A DNA stretch of 64,000 nt from Mesodorylaimus sp. YZB2_4 (GCA_030248295.1 JASANH010001439.1:1-64000); one strand, 5' to 3'. Positions 1-12,550 are shown, numbered from the stretch's first letter. A program made the numbers and translations. The notes: generated from the letters alone by a model not told the origin.

Positions 1-314
1 ATTAAGTATGCTAACCTTATGTTAGATGGGGAGCGCATATCACTGCTTCGCATCTTCTTCAAGATTACCCCCCCCCCCCCCCCCCCTGGTGCTACTATAG
101 CTTTAAGTCAGAGCAATCAGGAAAAGTCTGGTGTAACCTTTGCCATTGATTGAAAACAGTGAGCTGTGCTTCCTGCCTCTACTGTGTTGTGTCACAGAGT
201 CGAGGTGTGCTGCGCCTAAGATCGGTGCGGTCGCGCTTGTAGCAGCCAAGATTCTTGAGTGTTTCAGGCAGGCCTGCTACTTATGACAAATTCACTTTGT
301 CACTTTTGACTTAC

Positions 315-1751
315 GTTATTCATCAAAGCCAATGCGAAATCGACCATTTCCTTTTCGGCTCTCTCTGCACCAAATTCGTCCATGAAATGTTGATAAAGCT
401 GTGTATCGAGAAATAAGGCTAATTCCAAAGTCAATGGGCCGTATCCAAAAGTAGGCGGGACAGGATCGTCGCGCAATGCCAAAAAAGGCAACGTTTCATT
501 CTTTAAAGTTTCTTAAAAAGCGTGAATATCGAGGTCACATCAACATGAAAAAATATGTATGCAACTTACTGACATCACAGAACTCCTCCACTTCGCTATC
601 ATCATTGACACGTTGTCGGGTCGCGGGTTCTTCGATCAAATAGTCGCCATTTGATGTTCGTTTAATTCGCTGACGTCGATTCACCCCTAACGATATGCCG
701 CGGGGGGCCAGGGACGGGGAACGTTTGAAGATTACGTGCGATTTAGGTCCGGTCGAATTGAGACCCATTGACCGGAATCGTGTTGGAATTGGGTGAAGAA
801 CAAGGAAATGATCAGGTAGGGCGATACTGGCGCGCTTAAAAGGTAATTATGATGCAAAAGCTGCATTTTTTGTGTAGTTTTTGATAAAAATGAGTTAATT
901 AGCTGTACTACGGACGACAGCAAGGTGAAAGCTTATTGTAATTTTCAAGTTAGCCCTGAGTTTCCGGGCCATGTTCGAGATTACAGCGAGTAATAGCAGT
1001 GATGGTGGGTGCTAATCTTTTTCAGTTAGCCGTGCTCTCACACCCTTTATCAGTTTTGATAGAACTGTTAGACATAAGAGTTTTTAGACTTGATAAGCTG
1101 CTAATGTACTGTACTGTAATCGCTCATGTTCATGCGGCCTAGCTAGCCTAGAAAAATAGGTGCTTGGTAGCCACCTAGCACGGCTTACAGAGAAAACACA
1201 AAATACACAAGAAATGGTGTTGCACATCAGGACTGTGCTGTGAAATGGGGCTCATGAACTCCAAAAGCCAGGGGGAGCGAGAGTGAAGCCGGAAGTTCTC
1301 TGCAATTTACTTACCAAATTTGTACAATTTGAAAAAGCCACTGATGCATTTTTATGAGAAATAGCAAGTCCACGAAAATGACACTTGCTCGCCCGCGGCA
1401 ATCCGTGATATAATTTCGAATTAGATCCATCTCTAATAACACTGATTAAATCAGGTGATAAAAGCTTGTCATCGTGAGGTGATAAAAGAATGTCATAACG
1501 ATCGTCAAAAGCTTCGAATATGACTCGATCAAATTCATCATCATCTGATTTTCGTCTGTTTATCCATTTGAAGTGAGACGAATCGAGAAGATCGTACGGT
1601 GGGACTGAAGAATGAGAAGGACGGAATGTGCCAAATAGGGTGGTGCGAAACAAGGCCAGAAAAAAGTGCACTTACCTTCTTTCAAATCATCAACGTCAAA
1701 AGTGTGTCGTAGCTCTCGTTTGGTCATTTTGTGATGGATGCTGACTTTCGG
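315..1751 (-). CDS. ADAM/ADAMTS-type metalloprotease, propeptide and start of catalytic domain (partial)
   Basis: Four minus-strand exons can be joined in phase: 1751-1676, 1604-1315, 834-570 and 511-315. All have GT donors and AG acceptors. Exons 1-2 carry an M12B propeptide: a hydrophobic AFDDRYDILLSPHDDKLLSP stretch, then the Cys motif CHFRGLAISHKNASVAFSNC. Exon 3 continues LPDHFLVLHPIPTRF, the usual end of the fold, then a basic stretch that could hold a proprotein cleavage site (HVIFKRS, VNRRQRIKR). Exon 4 starts the reprolysin domain (TLELALFLDTQLYQHF, then ALALMNN). The zinc motif HExxHxxGxxH and all later domains lie beyond the left edge, so activity and ADAM versus ADAMTS cannot be told. 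A signal-peptide exon should lie upstream (above 1751); I did not find it. ADAMs are secreted or membrane-bound sheddases or matrix proteases. The family call is strong; the gene is incomplete at both ends. Confidence 0.8.
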
Positions 1752-4700
1752 CTGAAAGCACGTGAAATTATGGTTGAGAATGTAATTTAGAGCCTGTGTC
1801 TGTTCGTGCAGACCATAGTTTGCTTTAGAAATGTTTGTAATTTTCAGGCACATTTCACTGAGTTGCGCGTCTGCTCTGCTGTTGTAAATGTTGTACTATT
1901 CCGTGTACGTACCTGTTATGCGTACTGTATGCGTATGGCATGTGCGTGTGTATGTACATATGTACACACTGATCGGCATCGCACTGATACACTGATCACA
2001 CTGATCAACGCTACACTGATCACATTGATCAGTGAAGTACTGATTAGTGTTATACACATGCGACGACACTTATGTATTAGTGTAGTACAAGTGTATCAGT
2101 GCTGTGCTGACACTGCAGTGACAGCATAGACTACTGTCACTGCACGACAGCAGGGCAATGCTCAGCTGCTACCAGTGAGTCATACAAGACCACAGTCAAC
2201 TGCTACTTACCAACTCCATCGCACCACAATTCATCCCAATAGCTAACAAGAATATTCCAGAAAATATAACATTCATCATTTTTCTTCTACCACCGCCGTG
2301 ATAGTTCAAAAACTCCATTCTATTTAACAATTCTCTTGTTCAAATAAGCATAATCCACATTGCCACGATACCCATGCTCAATGTCAGTGTGCACCCACGG
2401 TTAATAGCAGCATATAAACTTGATTCCTGATGTGGTCGCGGGCACGTATTACAGTCCACTCAGGCGCACTATCGAGCACCCAACAGCGATATGACTTGTT
2501 TCAGTACTTTCACTCCTCACCGCTGCCTAATCTCGAAAGTAAAGACAGACTTGAGTGTTCGAGTGACCGAAATTAGAACAATATTAAACCGAAGTCCACT
2601 TTATATGTGGCCAATTACAATGACAAATAGTCTAGTTGTACTTTTCAAAAATATCTACAGAACAATAATTCTTTTTTCCATCACAAATTTACTATTGCCA
2701 GAGGCAATAGCCGCCAGGCGTAGACAGTTTATTCGACACGGACCGTGGCTACTGGAAAGTAATAAGGTTAAATTTTGACCAAGTGCTACTCGCCTCATTT
2801 TTCTTCTAGTATACTCTCGGGCCAAGGCGAAGTGTCATCGATGGCCACAATACCAAATAGAAAGAAAAAACTTCCTTTTCTAGACCATCGACTGCGTGAT
2901 CCAGTATGGCCTGAGTCTAATATACACCTAAGTATAGATAGAAGGGAGAAAATTGCAAAGATACGTGCTCGTATTTTAGAAAAGAACCAGTCGAAAAGAA
3001 AGATCTCTCTTTTCGCCAATAATCATTGTAATAGCCAGAGTCGGAGAAAGTAGAGCATTACGACGAGAATACCAAATTGACCACATTCTTCAACAAACTC
3101 TTTTGACTTCGTTCTGGCGCAACGTAATCTTAGCCTTCTACCACGCCACCAAATCTAAGCACAAAAAAGGTAAGAATATTGTTTTAGAGCCTGGAAAAAG
3201 TCACCGAAACGTTACACTACTCAAGAAACTGGTAAGTACTGTTGAAAAAAACTGACATGTGTATAAAACTGCGCCAATATGCAATATTGATAGCAGGGGG
3301 TGGGTGCGCCCTAGTCATTTTGTACAATGAAAACTACACGTGTAAATGGTGTCCTATGGACATTCGGCAAATACAGGACGAGCCTTTACACTCGCCCTCG
3401 ACTACCCGTCTAACATGCATTCAACCATGTCTCGCTCGTATTCGAACAACGGATATGACACGATGGCTGGCGTTTCGCGTCACAGATCTAGTGCGCAGGG
3501 GATAGAAGAGTGAAAAATTTTTGCCAGTTTCGGCCTCGCTGATCTAATAACATAATTCCAAGCGAACGGGTCTTTTTAAATTCTCGCGCCTGGTCTACAC
3601 ATTCTGGCACTGGAGTGGCGTAATAGATCGGTTTACACTGTGCATAGGGAGAGAGGGGGCCCAGTTTAGTGGAGTGTGTACATACCTAAATGGACGCTAC
3701 GTTGGCCAACAAGGTCGTCGTGGTCCATTGATAATCGGGTAATCAGACGGGATACACGAATTAAAACTAGGACTTGCTCTAAATTGGGCATCGAGTATGG
3801 GTCGAGTAAACTATTAGCGCGTCACGAGCCCACTCCGACCAGGCAACCAGCCAACGAGACTATTGGCAGGGTGAAGTGATCTGGTGACCGAGCTGAGTCG
3901 TCTTCACATCCAACATGTGTGTGTGTGATTTTTAAAATTTATGAGTGACGCCTTTTAACTAGTTTTCATCTGAGCATAAATTTTTCTTACAATATGCGCT
4001 CGTGATCTTTTCATGCACAATTTTTTCTATTTTTTTAATTGACATATGGACTTAGTAAAAATTTTTCAGTCCTTTTCGGATTCCCATTAAAGTTAAACTG
4101 CAAACTAAATCCGGCTGCCAAAACGAGCGCGATCATAATCTTATTTCTTTTGTAAAAAGTTCAAAAAGTTGTGGGAAAAGGAAAATGCACTCACAAATTC
4201 AGTCAATCAATTCAAGCCTGTCAATTAAAGGATTTTAACTTTGTGTAAAATGAAAACTAGTTTCGAATATGTTCTGCAAAAATTGATGACTGAAAAGTAG
4301 AACGTACAAATTGAAAAGAAAAACTTTTCATGACTTCTTCAATTGAAATCTTGTCAAGTTCGGACAAAATTTTTCGTGCCAGATGGTTTGAAAGTAAGTT
4401 GAATGAGAAAAGTGTGATTTGCTTAATTGAATATGAGAGTGAAAATTTGATAAAAGTTGATGCGTGACCTAATCTTAAAGATTAAATCGACTGAGTAGAT
4501 TTTGTGTGAAGTGTGTGAAGCAATTTAATGGGACAAAAAACTAGTAGTTTAGACACGGTCGAAAACAGGTTGCTCATGCGTGACAAGACAAAATAGCCTC
4601 TTCTAATCTGAAGTACCCGTACATATCTGCAGTGCGCAGTGTAGGTGTTGGCATTGACAGTGTCTGGGCCCTAAAGGCATGCGCATGCACGTGTCAACTC

Positions 4701-5623
4701 GAGAAAAACACGTGAACTCATGTTCAGAACACCAAAAGGGCCGAGGGTCGAAGGCCGTACAAGATCGTATCGAACAGAATCGAAACTGAAAAACTAAAAC
4801 AACAAGACCATTTTTCAGGGGCTCATACAAGGAGTGGAAGATGATTCTCCTGATTTTCCTGGTTTTACAGACAAAAATTAGACTTCTTGATTATTTTCTC
4901 GCTGCCCTAGCGCTACCTGAAATTCAATTGATTCTTTTATTTGCAGCGTGATCAGAGGGCCCTTAGAAAAGGCGGGCGATCTAAAATTCAAAACATAAAA
5001 ATGCATGTTTTTTTAGATTTTCCAGGTTTTACTGACAAAAATTAGATTTTCCTGTCACACTGTCCTAAGAATACCAAATCAAATGCAACCTGATTCTTTG
5101 ATTCACAGCATGATTAGAAGCTCGTAGAAAAAGCATGATACAGTTAGCTGTAACTGAGACTAGATCTTTTCATCAAAATATTCAACTAAATCTTTTTTAA
5201 TCAGTTTTCAAATTACCGCCGTTTCTAAATTAGTGATCTCTTTTTCGGCTGTTCGTGCAAAACTCAAAGAGAACCGAAGCAGCTGAGACGATTGCTGGTT
5301 CGAATCCTGTTGATAACGAGCTGGATGCAAATTTTGGCACCCCTAAAAAGCCCAGAGCGGCTGGAAATGAATTGGATTTGCTCGAACTTTGGTCCACACA
5401 GAAAAAGCTTACATCTTTGCGATATTGCAGTGGTTTATCAGCTGCTGCTACGATAGCGCTGCATCAGTAGATCGAGCCCCATGCTGAAAAGAGAGCGTAA
5501 TTGAGTTAAAAGACAGGAAAAAGGAATTCCTTAATTACAATCATTTTATTCAGACGAAGTCTCGCCAGCCGTCAAGCTGAGCTTGGCATAATCGAACAAT
5601 GTAATTATTCCAGGTTGCAAAGC
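1752..5623. other. non-coding stretch upstream of the ADAM gene, with weak open frames and repeats
   Basis: I see no gene I can support here. About 1965-2060 has a cluster of TGATCA/ACTGATCA words like the unit of the tandem repeat at 15.5-16.1 kb. A plus-strand frame at 2775-3053 (basic, many K/R) and one at 2491-2778 (hydrophobic middle) look slightly protein-like, but have no recognisable domain and cannot be linked by good splice sites. About 4850-5005 and 5015-5125 are two diverged copies of one interspersed segment; a third is at about 6180-6380. Confidence 0.4.
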
Positions 5624-6380
5624 TCTCCGCAATATATTGAACCCACCTGGCGAACTGGTCAGCGGTGGTCAGCATTCAAAGTCTTGCGGTTTTTTTAACT
5701 TTTGTGTGGTAAGGAGAGAAGGTTGGGGAAAACTGGGAGGGTTTTCTAAACTTGGTTTCAGGTTTCGGGCTCTGAGCTTGTTTCTGAACGCGGATTTGGG
5801 AATATTCTCCACGGAAAACCCCAAAAAAGTAGGAAGATATATAAACATTTGGAGGACTTCGGGTAGTGAACACCGCTGACCAGCTGGCCAGATGGACCTA
5901 ATTTATTTTGCAGACCTTTATTTTGCGCCAAACAAATTATTTACAACCTCGCACTTCACAGCAAATTCGAGCTCGGCTGTCAAGGTTTTCCTTGCGAGCT
6001 GTTTAAGTCTAAATGAGTTCATTCAGTCATTCCTCCAAAATGAAAAAACGTGGAGCTTTTTCGCTCGCCAAGCTTTCGTATCTACATATAAAAATTTGTT
6101 GAAGGAAAAACTGAATCAAGATAAACTTGATTGAAACTAGAACATCTTTATTTCAAACAGTATCATCGCTGCTGAGCAGCCATTTTTCAGGGTTCATTAT
6201 TACAAATAGCGGAAAAATGTTTTTTTCGAGGTACCTTAAATAAAAATTTCTATTCTTCATTAATTATTTTTTCACTACCCTAGCGCTTAATGGAGTCAAG
6301 TTAATTCTTGGATTTTCAGCATGATCAGAAGGCTCTTAGAAAAGGCGGGTAGTTTAAAATTCGAACCCTAAAAATGAAAT
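4850..6380 (+). repeat. three diverged copies of a short interspersed segment
   Basis: Segments at about 4850-5005, 5015-5125 and 6180-6380 share the same order of words: TTTTCAGG or CCAGG, a T-rich middle with CCCTAGCGCT, a TTCTTT..TTGCAG-like end, then a GCATGATCAGAAG-type block and AGAAAAGGCGGG. The copies are separated by unrelated sequence and by the MITE at 5624-5922. I see no coding capacity. It may be one more non-autonomous transposon family. Confidence 0.45.
5624..5922. mobile_element. MITE with TGGTCAGCGGTG-type terminal inverted repeats
   Basis: The left end (about 5624-5672) and right end (about 5870-5922) are inverted copies. CTGGTCAGCGGTG on the left matches CACCGCTGACCAG on the right exactly, and the flanking TCCGCAAtATAttGA / CTAATTTATTTTGCAGA blocks also pair imperfectly. 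The roughly 200-base interior has no coding frame. A related element lies at 41.94-42.17 kb, and a half-copy (right end, GCTGACCACG..CTGACCAG..CTAATATTTTGCAGA) at 15.25-15.29 kb. Several copies with paired ends and no ORF fit a non-autonomous DNA transposon. Target-site duplications are not clear. Confidence 0.6.
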
Positions 6381-6830
6381 CGCGTAGAGTTTGGTTTTCC
6401 AACCTAGCATACCCTGTTTTTTATACCTTTTGCCACCTGCTGGCAATAAAATTAAGTTTAACGCCATACAAGTTGAAGACACGCATTGGGCATGGCGGAG
6501 AAGAAGTTCACGATTCCGCCTATCCGGACAACATTAGTTCTAAAAATGTCATTATCGCCTGTCACTTCAAGTGCGCGTACACCCGTTGGACAAACCTAAT
6601 TTCTTCGCTCAATCCATTTCTTGGACCGACAAGATTTTCGCTTTTGTTAAAACGCCCATACATATGAGATTTTATTCTTGGAAAGCAATTTCATTTTCAG
6701 AACTTTTTCGATATTTTGTGCTTTTGGGCGAGCAGACTAAAAATTCGAGTCGATTTGAAGCACGACGGAAAAATGCTATAAGCAATGCCTTTTACAGATG
6801 CTTTCAGTAAAAAATTCTCGCTGCAAAATG

Positions 6831-8400
6831 CCTATGTACGAGCTTGCCAAAAAATAACCTTATGAATAAGGAGTTTGAATCATTGAGAAGAGCAACCTTT
6901 TGCCTGCAGCTAGTTGCACAGCAGCTTTCACTGCAAGTGTGAAATATCAAGTTAGAGGGTTTATGCTTTGCTTTATCGATCGATGAATGCTGGGCACAAC
7001 CACGCATTTCTTTTCATGTTTTCACGACTTCCGCGAGTACCTCCAGCCTTGGTTTTTTTTATATTTGCCCCTATTTCTTGACATTCACGGCGCATTCTCA
7101 CTTTCCAGTAAGAACAAACGCTCACATGAGCTTGCCAAAAATAACCTTTGTGCACAGATAAACTATTACTTACAAGGCGATAACACAGTTAGAAAGAGGG
7201 AATCATGTTACCTGAATGGGGCAGCGCCAATGTTTTTAGCAAGCGTGAAACATCAAACTAGAAGGTTTACTTTGTGATTTATCGATCGTTGAAAGCTAGG
7301 CGCAGAACAGCACGCACGTTGGATATTTTCTTCTCGAAGCTAGTTCTATCGATAAGTGCATGAACAAAGCACACACGAGCTTGCCGATAATAATCTGATC
7401 TGACGCATAGTCAGTTAGGGGTAAAACACGGATAGTACCGAGACACGGGGTACGGGTGATATAGCTACGTGCGTGAAACATCAAGCTGCCTGTTTCTGCG
7501 AGGGTTTATTGATTGATGCGGCGCTTTGGGTGGGCGCATCAGAATCTTATTGCGAGTCACGTTGGTGATGGGATGGGGGTGGAGTTATTGAGCTATCGCT
7601 AGGCCCCTCTATAGTGTGTGCATATATAGGGTGCGGTGGGTGAGAGTGCGTGTGTTGACAGTCTTAAGTGACAATCTTAGATCAGTGGCTGAGGTGTGTG
7701 CGCTGGTCTCATGGTCATACTTGTAAGGATTGTGTGTGTTCTCTAGTTTATCTCTAGTAGAAGTGATCGACTGATTGTATTAGCATTAGGTCAGATGAAG
7801 GCGTCAAGTTAGTGAAAGCCTTACGCGTGTGAGCACTCATGCTTGTGCATAACTTCTAACATAATGTGCTCGAAGATATGCAACTTGAAATTATGCACAA
7901 GAAACTGCAATGCTACAGTGATTCTGGGTTCAGATGAAGAAAAAGACAAGTTTCTGTCTTCCACTGTGTGAAACTTTTTCGGAATAAAAAATGACTTTGA
8001 ATTTTTGAACGCATGTGGTTATGATCACTGTATTTTACAATCTATGCTAACGTGCTCATTTTTTGTACTTTGCCACTTAAAAAATAGTGTGTAGTCTGTC
8101 ATAATGCCCGCTATTTCCCCAGTGTTAAACGCTAAAAATTAAAATAAGCACCACAATTTGCGAATAACCGCTAACAAAGAACGTACAATACTGTTTGAAA
8201 TTTGATGTGTGCGCGTGTGAGTCACCTCACAGACAAGCATCGAAAAGAAGCTCATTCCGAGCTGCCAAAAATTAATTTCTTTAACACTTCGACACGAATC
8301 ACCCGAGTATAAGGTGCTGCACTTGGTTAGTCACAACCTTGAAGCATCGAGCCGACGGGTTGAGTTGAGGGCTTATTGATTGAAAGAAACGGTGACATAT
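6831..8400 (+). repeat. degenerate dispersed direct repeats of a roughly 250-290 base unit
   Basis: The words GAGCTTGCCAAAAATAACCTT, then a middle with GTTAGAAAGAGGG-like sequence, then GTGAAACATCAAACTAGAAGGTTTA and TTTATCGATCGATGAA recur in the same order from about 6831, 7126 and 7375, and in a weaker copy from about 8253. Spacing between the first three is about 295 and 250 bases. Short open frames here are by-products of the repeat. No gene is seen from 5923 to 8905. Confidence 0.5.
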
Positions 8401-8905
8401 TGTAATGTAGAAAATAATGCTTCTGTGAATCTTCTTGCCATCGGAAAAATTTTTTGATGAAATTTGAAGTTTAAAAAAAACTTGGTGACGGACCCAATGC
8501 AATTGAAAAAACTAATTTCTGCATCTTTGTGATTTTGCATGTTCCTTTTTATTTTTTCATGTTACTAGGGTAGAAGGGGCTCCGACATTGAGTTGGTTTT
8601 TTAATAACGCACTTGTGCAATGTAAAGCACAAAGTCAGACAGTGAGCCCATTTTTACTTCCGGTCAGCCAAGCTCTTGTGATCGGTGAGTTAAAAGTTTG
8701 TTAGTCATGAAAAATGCTTGAAACCTTTTGATCACCAATCTGTCATTCGGTATCAGATGCGAAAGAATGAAGCTGGCAAGGAGGTTCATGAGGAGATCAT
8801 GACTATTTGTGGGTAGCATGCCACCAGGTGGTGTCAGCTTTGTTATTTCGCGTCAGATATCGAATGACAGGTCGATGGTCAATTTTCAGATTTTCAATCA
8901 GCCAG

Positions 8906-9035
8906 GGACCTGGGCCTTTGACCTAGCGGCCTCTCACGCTGGGCGCTCATTTACAGGGAAGGGTTCGACTCTCGCTTAGCTCTCGAGTGCACTGTAGAGT
9001 GGTTGGCTATGCATAAACAGACAGGCAATCGTCAT
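8906..9035 (+). mobile_element. tRNA-derived SINE, family 1, copy 1
   Basis: A pol III B-box-like word GGTTCGACTC follows a tRNA-like 5' part (CTTTGACCTAGCGGCCTCTCACGCTGGGCG), and then the family tail TCTCGAGTGCACTGTAGAG..TTGGCTATG. The same body is found on the minus strand at 9845-10003 and 28119-28270. It is not a tRNA gene: the acceptor stem and 3' half do not fold as a cloverleaf. Confidence 0.6.
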
Positions 9036-9615
9036 GGCTAACAAACTTTTGAAGAAAGCGACTCACCAGTCACAAAATCTAGGCTGACCAAAAGTACTTC
9101 AAAATCATGAAAATAACGCTGTGCTCAACCTTGTACTTGAATTTACACTGCACCCGCGGATTACCATAAGCCCACTTCATTTTAAACACCCTCCCTATGT
9201 TCACGAAAAATTATGCTGGTCTCATTGCATCGGAGTGCGAATGGCATGTCGCCTTAGCAAGGAGCATTTTAAATTATGTACATCGTATATGAGATACTGG
9301 TCGATTCTGCATAAAATCGTGGGAAATTGTCGCCTTTTCTTTTTCAATGTCACGCTTAGGCGTATATTGCGGAGCATGGAAATTTTCTTCCATTCACTAT
9401 CGGACAATGGACTCGAAAATGCATGCGCCGGGTTCACTTTCTATTCTTTTCTCCTGGCGTAATGGTAGAAGAGGAGAGGACATTGGACCGACCAATCCAT
9501 GTCCTTCTCAGTTCACTGGCGGTCGCGCGTCTGGCACTTGGTCAGTCGCGTGTCCTGGTTCCCACTACTTTGCGTTTCTCAATCCTGAACTTGAGTTTTT
9601 TGAGAAATCTTTGAA

Positions 9616-12471
9616 ATGTCTGAGGAAGTGATGGAGAAAAATTCTTCTGCGCCTGATCTATTGAAGTATTCAACTCCAGCTAATCCCAGCTCTGCTACAC
9701 CTTTGCAAAGTGATCTTTTGGAACGAAATGTTGTTGGTGACAAGTCGACGGCGCTGGAAGAGCAAAACCATTTTCGGACTGGTACGCCTTCTGAGTCGGG
9801 TGTGCAAATAACGGGAAATAAGAAAAGACGCAGAGGGGTAAGTGATTTTATCCATAGCCAAGCCCTGTACAGCGCACTCGAGGGCTGACCATAAGGAGCA
9901 AATGCATTGACATTCATTTTTACCCAGGTGGGAGTCGAACCCTCTCCTGTAAGTGCGCACCCAGCGTGAGAGACACGCCTACCCGCGCTAAGGCCACGAC
10001 ACAGGTATGTCCAATGTTGTTGTGTTCAGTGTCGTGTTATGTTAGTAGAATTATCGAACGTGCCAGGAAGAATGATATTCTATGCGGGCTAGATAGAAAT
10101 GTCATTATTCTCGCCCTCATAAATTAAGATAGATGGATCCCCAACGTGTAAGTATCATTTTGCACGGCGCACCGCTGCTGGGCATTGGCTTTCTCGAATT
10201 TCAGCTTCGCGGGCTCTAGCAGACATTTGGCGGTGCGAAATGGATGGCGATTGACCTGTCCAAATCAGCGTGTGCGCGCCTAGTATGACGTCATGCTAGG
10301 CCTGTGACGAAATAAATTGAAAAAAGTGAAAAGCTGTTCAAAAATGAATTTAAATTGAAGTTAAGTGCTTTGCTTAAATTTTATCCTTTTTGTCCATTGA
10401 ATGAATGAATCCAATTAATCTTGCGCGAAATTATTCGGTATTTTATTTTATTTTATGCCATTTTTGTTTCGCATGACGTCATCCTAGGCGCGCACACGTC
10501 GACTAGGACAGGTCATTCGCCATCCATTTCGCACCGCCAAATGTCTGGGCCTCTATAGAGCCCGCGAAGCCGAAGTTCTAAAAAAGCCCGTGCCCTATTG
10601 CAATAGTGTTGCAGAAAGCGGAGCATTCCTGCAGCTCTGGCCATCACAAAGTCGCATTTTTTTTAAATTCAGGTTTAGCGCATAGTGATCAGTTCGACTC
10701 ATTCGACTATGGCGACCTTATCTTAGCAATAATCTGCTCTGTGCAGGTGTCGGCATGGGAGAGAAGGGACTGTAGTCATCTCCGCCTGCTACAGTAGTAC
10801 TAGCCTCATGTGCGCATCCTGGTTCTTGCCACCTATTCATGCGCTCTCCTCTTACCCGGCCCACCGTTCATCATCATCCTAGTATTGTGCCGAAGCGAGA
10901 ACTCTCATCCTCAACAATTGGCCGCCCTTACTGTCTGGACGATGCCCACTATTTTCTCGATTACCCCGTACCCGGAACCGATTGTAATCGTGCAGACCGC
11001 CCTCGTAACGCTCACTCGCTGGGCCAAATGCGGGATTAGATGCGACATAGGACAACAATCGGACTATTGTCCTATTGTATTCGACAGTCGCTTCGTTTGA
11101 GAGACATACTCTAGTATTTCCAGACAGAGGCGTGTACTTCACAGACAAAAGGAGCATAGATGATGGCAAACCACCCTAGTCGACATATTCTGATGCAAGA
11201 TGCTGTCATAAGGGATTCATCTCCTTTGTCCAGCAATGGCTCAAGCTTGCATCCGGAGCAGCACTGAAACGCATTTTTACCAACACTGAACCCATTCCTC
11301 TTGCATGTGAACAAAAAAACGTTAAAACCGATCCGCAGCTTTGTCACAAATTGCTAATAGAGAGCGCATCATTGAATAATAACCCATTTTTTGACACCTT
11401 GTTTCTTAAGTCTCGTGAACAGTAACTATACCACATCACATTGTGCGTTTACATTTTGATTGAAGGTAATTGAAAAACGTCGACGCGATCGCATAAACAG
11501 TTCATTGGCTGAATTAAGGCGATTAGTTCCGAGCGCATTTGAAAAGCAAGGTTCGCAAAAATTGGAAAAGGCGGAAATTCTACACCTGGCCGTGCAGCAT
11601 TTGAAAACGCTCGGATCCAAGAGTAAGTAATAGTTTACTTACAAAATTTTAGTATCCATGCTTGAGCCCGTGGGACAGGTCTCTTTTCTAATTTTTGTGG
11701 GCCCAAGCCTGTTCTGCCTAGCCGGCCCGCAGTCGAACCTTGGTGCGGGGACCGGCACACACAGCAGCGCCTCCAGCACGAGGGCATTCTGCACTGGACA
11801 CCGACTTCCTCGGACGATGGCGGCCGGGCTGGTGATCGGTATCCAGCATCGACCGATCCGACGATACGAGGGATGGATCGATTCCTGATCTGATCCAATC
11901 CAACTGCTGGACCGACCTCCATCACCGAGGATCGAACCCGGGACGAGTCCAGCCACTCACTCGCAAGCAATATGGAGAGACGAATGCTTCACCACCGCGG
12001 CCGCTTAACGCGGGACATGCTTACACTCGTCACAGACACCATCATGCAAACTAGACTCTGATCGGAACGACTTATTATACTGTACAAATGCTGGAAACAC
12101 TCAAGGTCTCTAACCTCGACCCAGAGGGAGCATCTTTCACCCACACATCCATTATTTCACGGCTGTCCATGCTAATCCCAGCAGCATGCCCGACGCCAAC
12201 TCGTCTTTCAGGCTCAAATGCATTGTGGCCTCACCCAGATCAATCAGCTGCAGAATACCATTCCATGGGATTCCGATTTTGTGCGAGCGATGTGGACGAA
12301 TTTTTGTCAAATGAAGGTGTAGAATTGCACCATCCATTGCGAATGCGTTTGAACAATCACTTGCAATGTTTCGGCGCCCAAAGACAAAACTCTTTCACTT
12401 CTGTTCAAATGCCCTTGTTACAATCACAATCACTAACTGGCTTAGTAACATATCCGTCATCACGTGCATAG
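9616..12471 (+). CDS. Hey-like bHLH-Orange transcriptional repressor
   Basis: Three exons join in phase: 9616-9837, 11466-11622 and 12254-12471, giving about 198 aa. Residues 1-70 are Ser/Thr-rich. The basic region spans the exon 1/2 junction (KKRRRG + [11 protein letters not shown]), followed by helix 1 ([16 protein letters not shown]), a loop and helix 2 ([18 protein letters not shown]). Basic Gly rather than Pro, and SAFEKQGS in the loop, fit Hey/HRT better than Hairy/E(spl). Exon 3 encodes an Orange domain ([22 protein letters not shown]-like [12 protein letters not shown]). These proteins bind DNA as dimers, usually downstream of Notch. The model ends YPSSRA rather than a YRPW/WRPW Groucho tetrapeptide; either it is lost or a last exon is missed. 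Intron 1 (1628 bases) holds a SINE and a MITE, intron 2 (631 bases) another SINE. The exon 2 acceptor is pyrimidine-poor. Confidence 0.82.
9845..10003 (-). mobile_element. tRNA-derived SINE, family 1, copy 2 (in Hey intron 1)
   Basis: Read on the minus strand: an A-box-like TGGCCTTAGCGCGGGTAGGCG-type start, a B-box GGTTCGACTCC, then the family tail ending CTCGAGTGCGCTGTACAGGGCTTGGCTATGG. It lies just inside the donor of Hey intron 1. Open frames called on either strand here come from the element. Confidence 0.65.
10165..10604. mobile_element. MITE with about 110-base inverted arms (in Hey intron 1)
   Basis: The left arm, about 10194-10296, and right arm, about 10471-10580, are reverse complements over GCTTCGCGGGCTCTA..AGACATTTGGCGGTGCGAAATGGATGGCG..GACCTGTC..GTGTGCGCGCCTAG.ATGACGTCATGC with few mismatches. 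The spacer of about 170 bases is AT-rich and non-coding. Both inner ends carry a palindromic TGACGTCA, which is also a CRE/ATF consensus. No transposase is present. Confidence 0.7.
11690..12005 (-). mobile_element. tRNA-derived SINE, family 2, copy 1 (in Hey intron 2)
   Basis: On the minus strand it starts with GCGGCCGCGGTGGTG, an A-box-like segment, then the B-box GGGTTCGATCC (complement of 11929-11939), followed by a GC-rich body. The copy at about 29440-29845 has the same order, including the words CACCACCGCGGCCGCTT, ACCTCCATCACCG and GACTGGACACCGACTTCC. Overlapping GC-rich frames on both strands here are not genes. Confidence 0.65.
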
Positions 12472-12550
12472 TTTGTAGATTATATGTGATCTGGGGATGC
12501 ATATATAGAGTGGGATATATAGTCTCTGCATTGTAAATCTGCATGCTCAC

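Noticed and set aside
2775-3053. Basic 92-codon frame
   Set aside because: Somewhat protein-like, but no domain, and flanking sequence has no matching exons.
9929-9990. tRNA gene
   Set aside because: Only A- and B-box-like words are present, the cloverleaf is not complete, and the sequence repeats with a SINE body.
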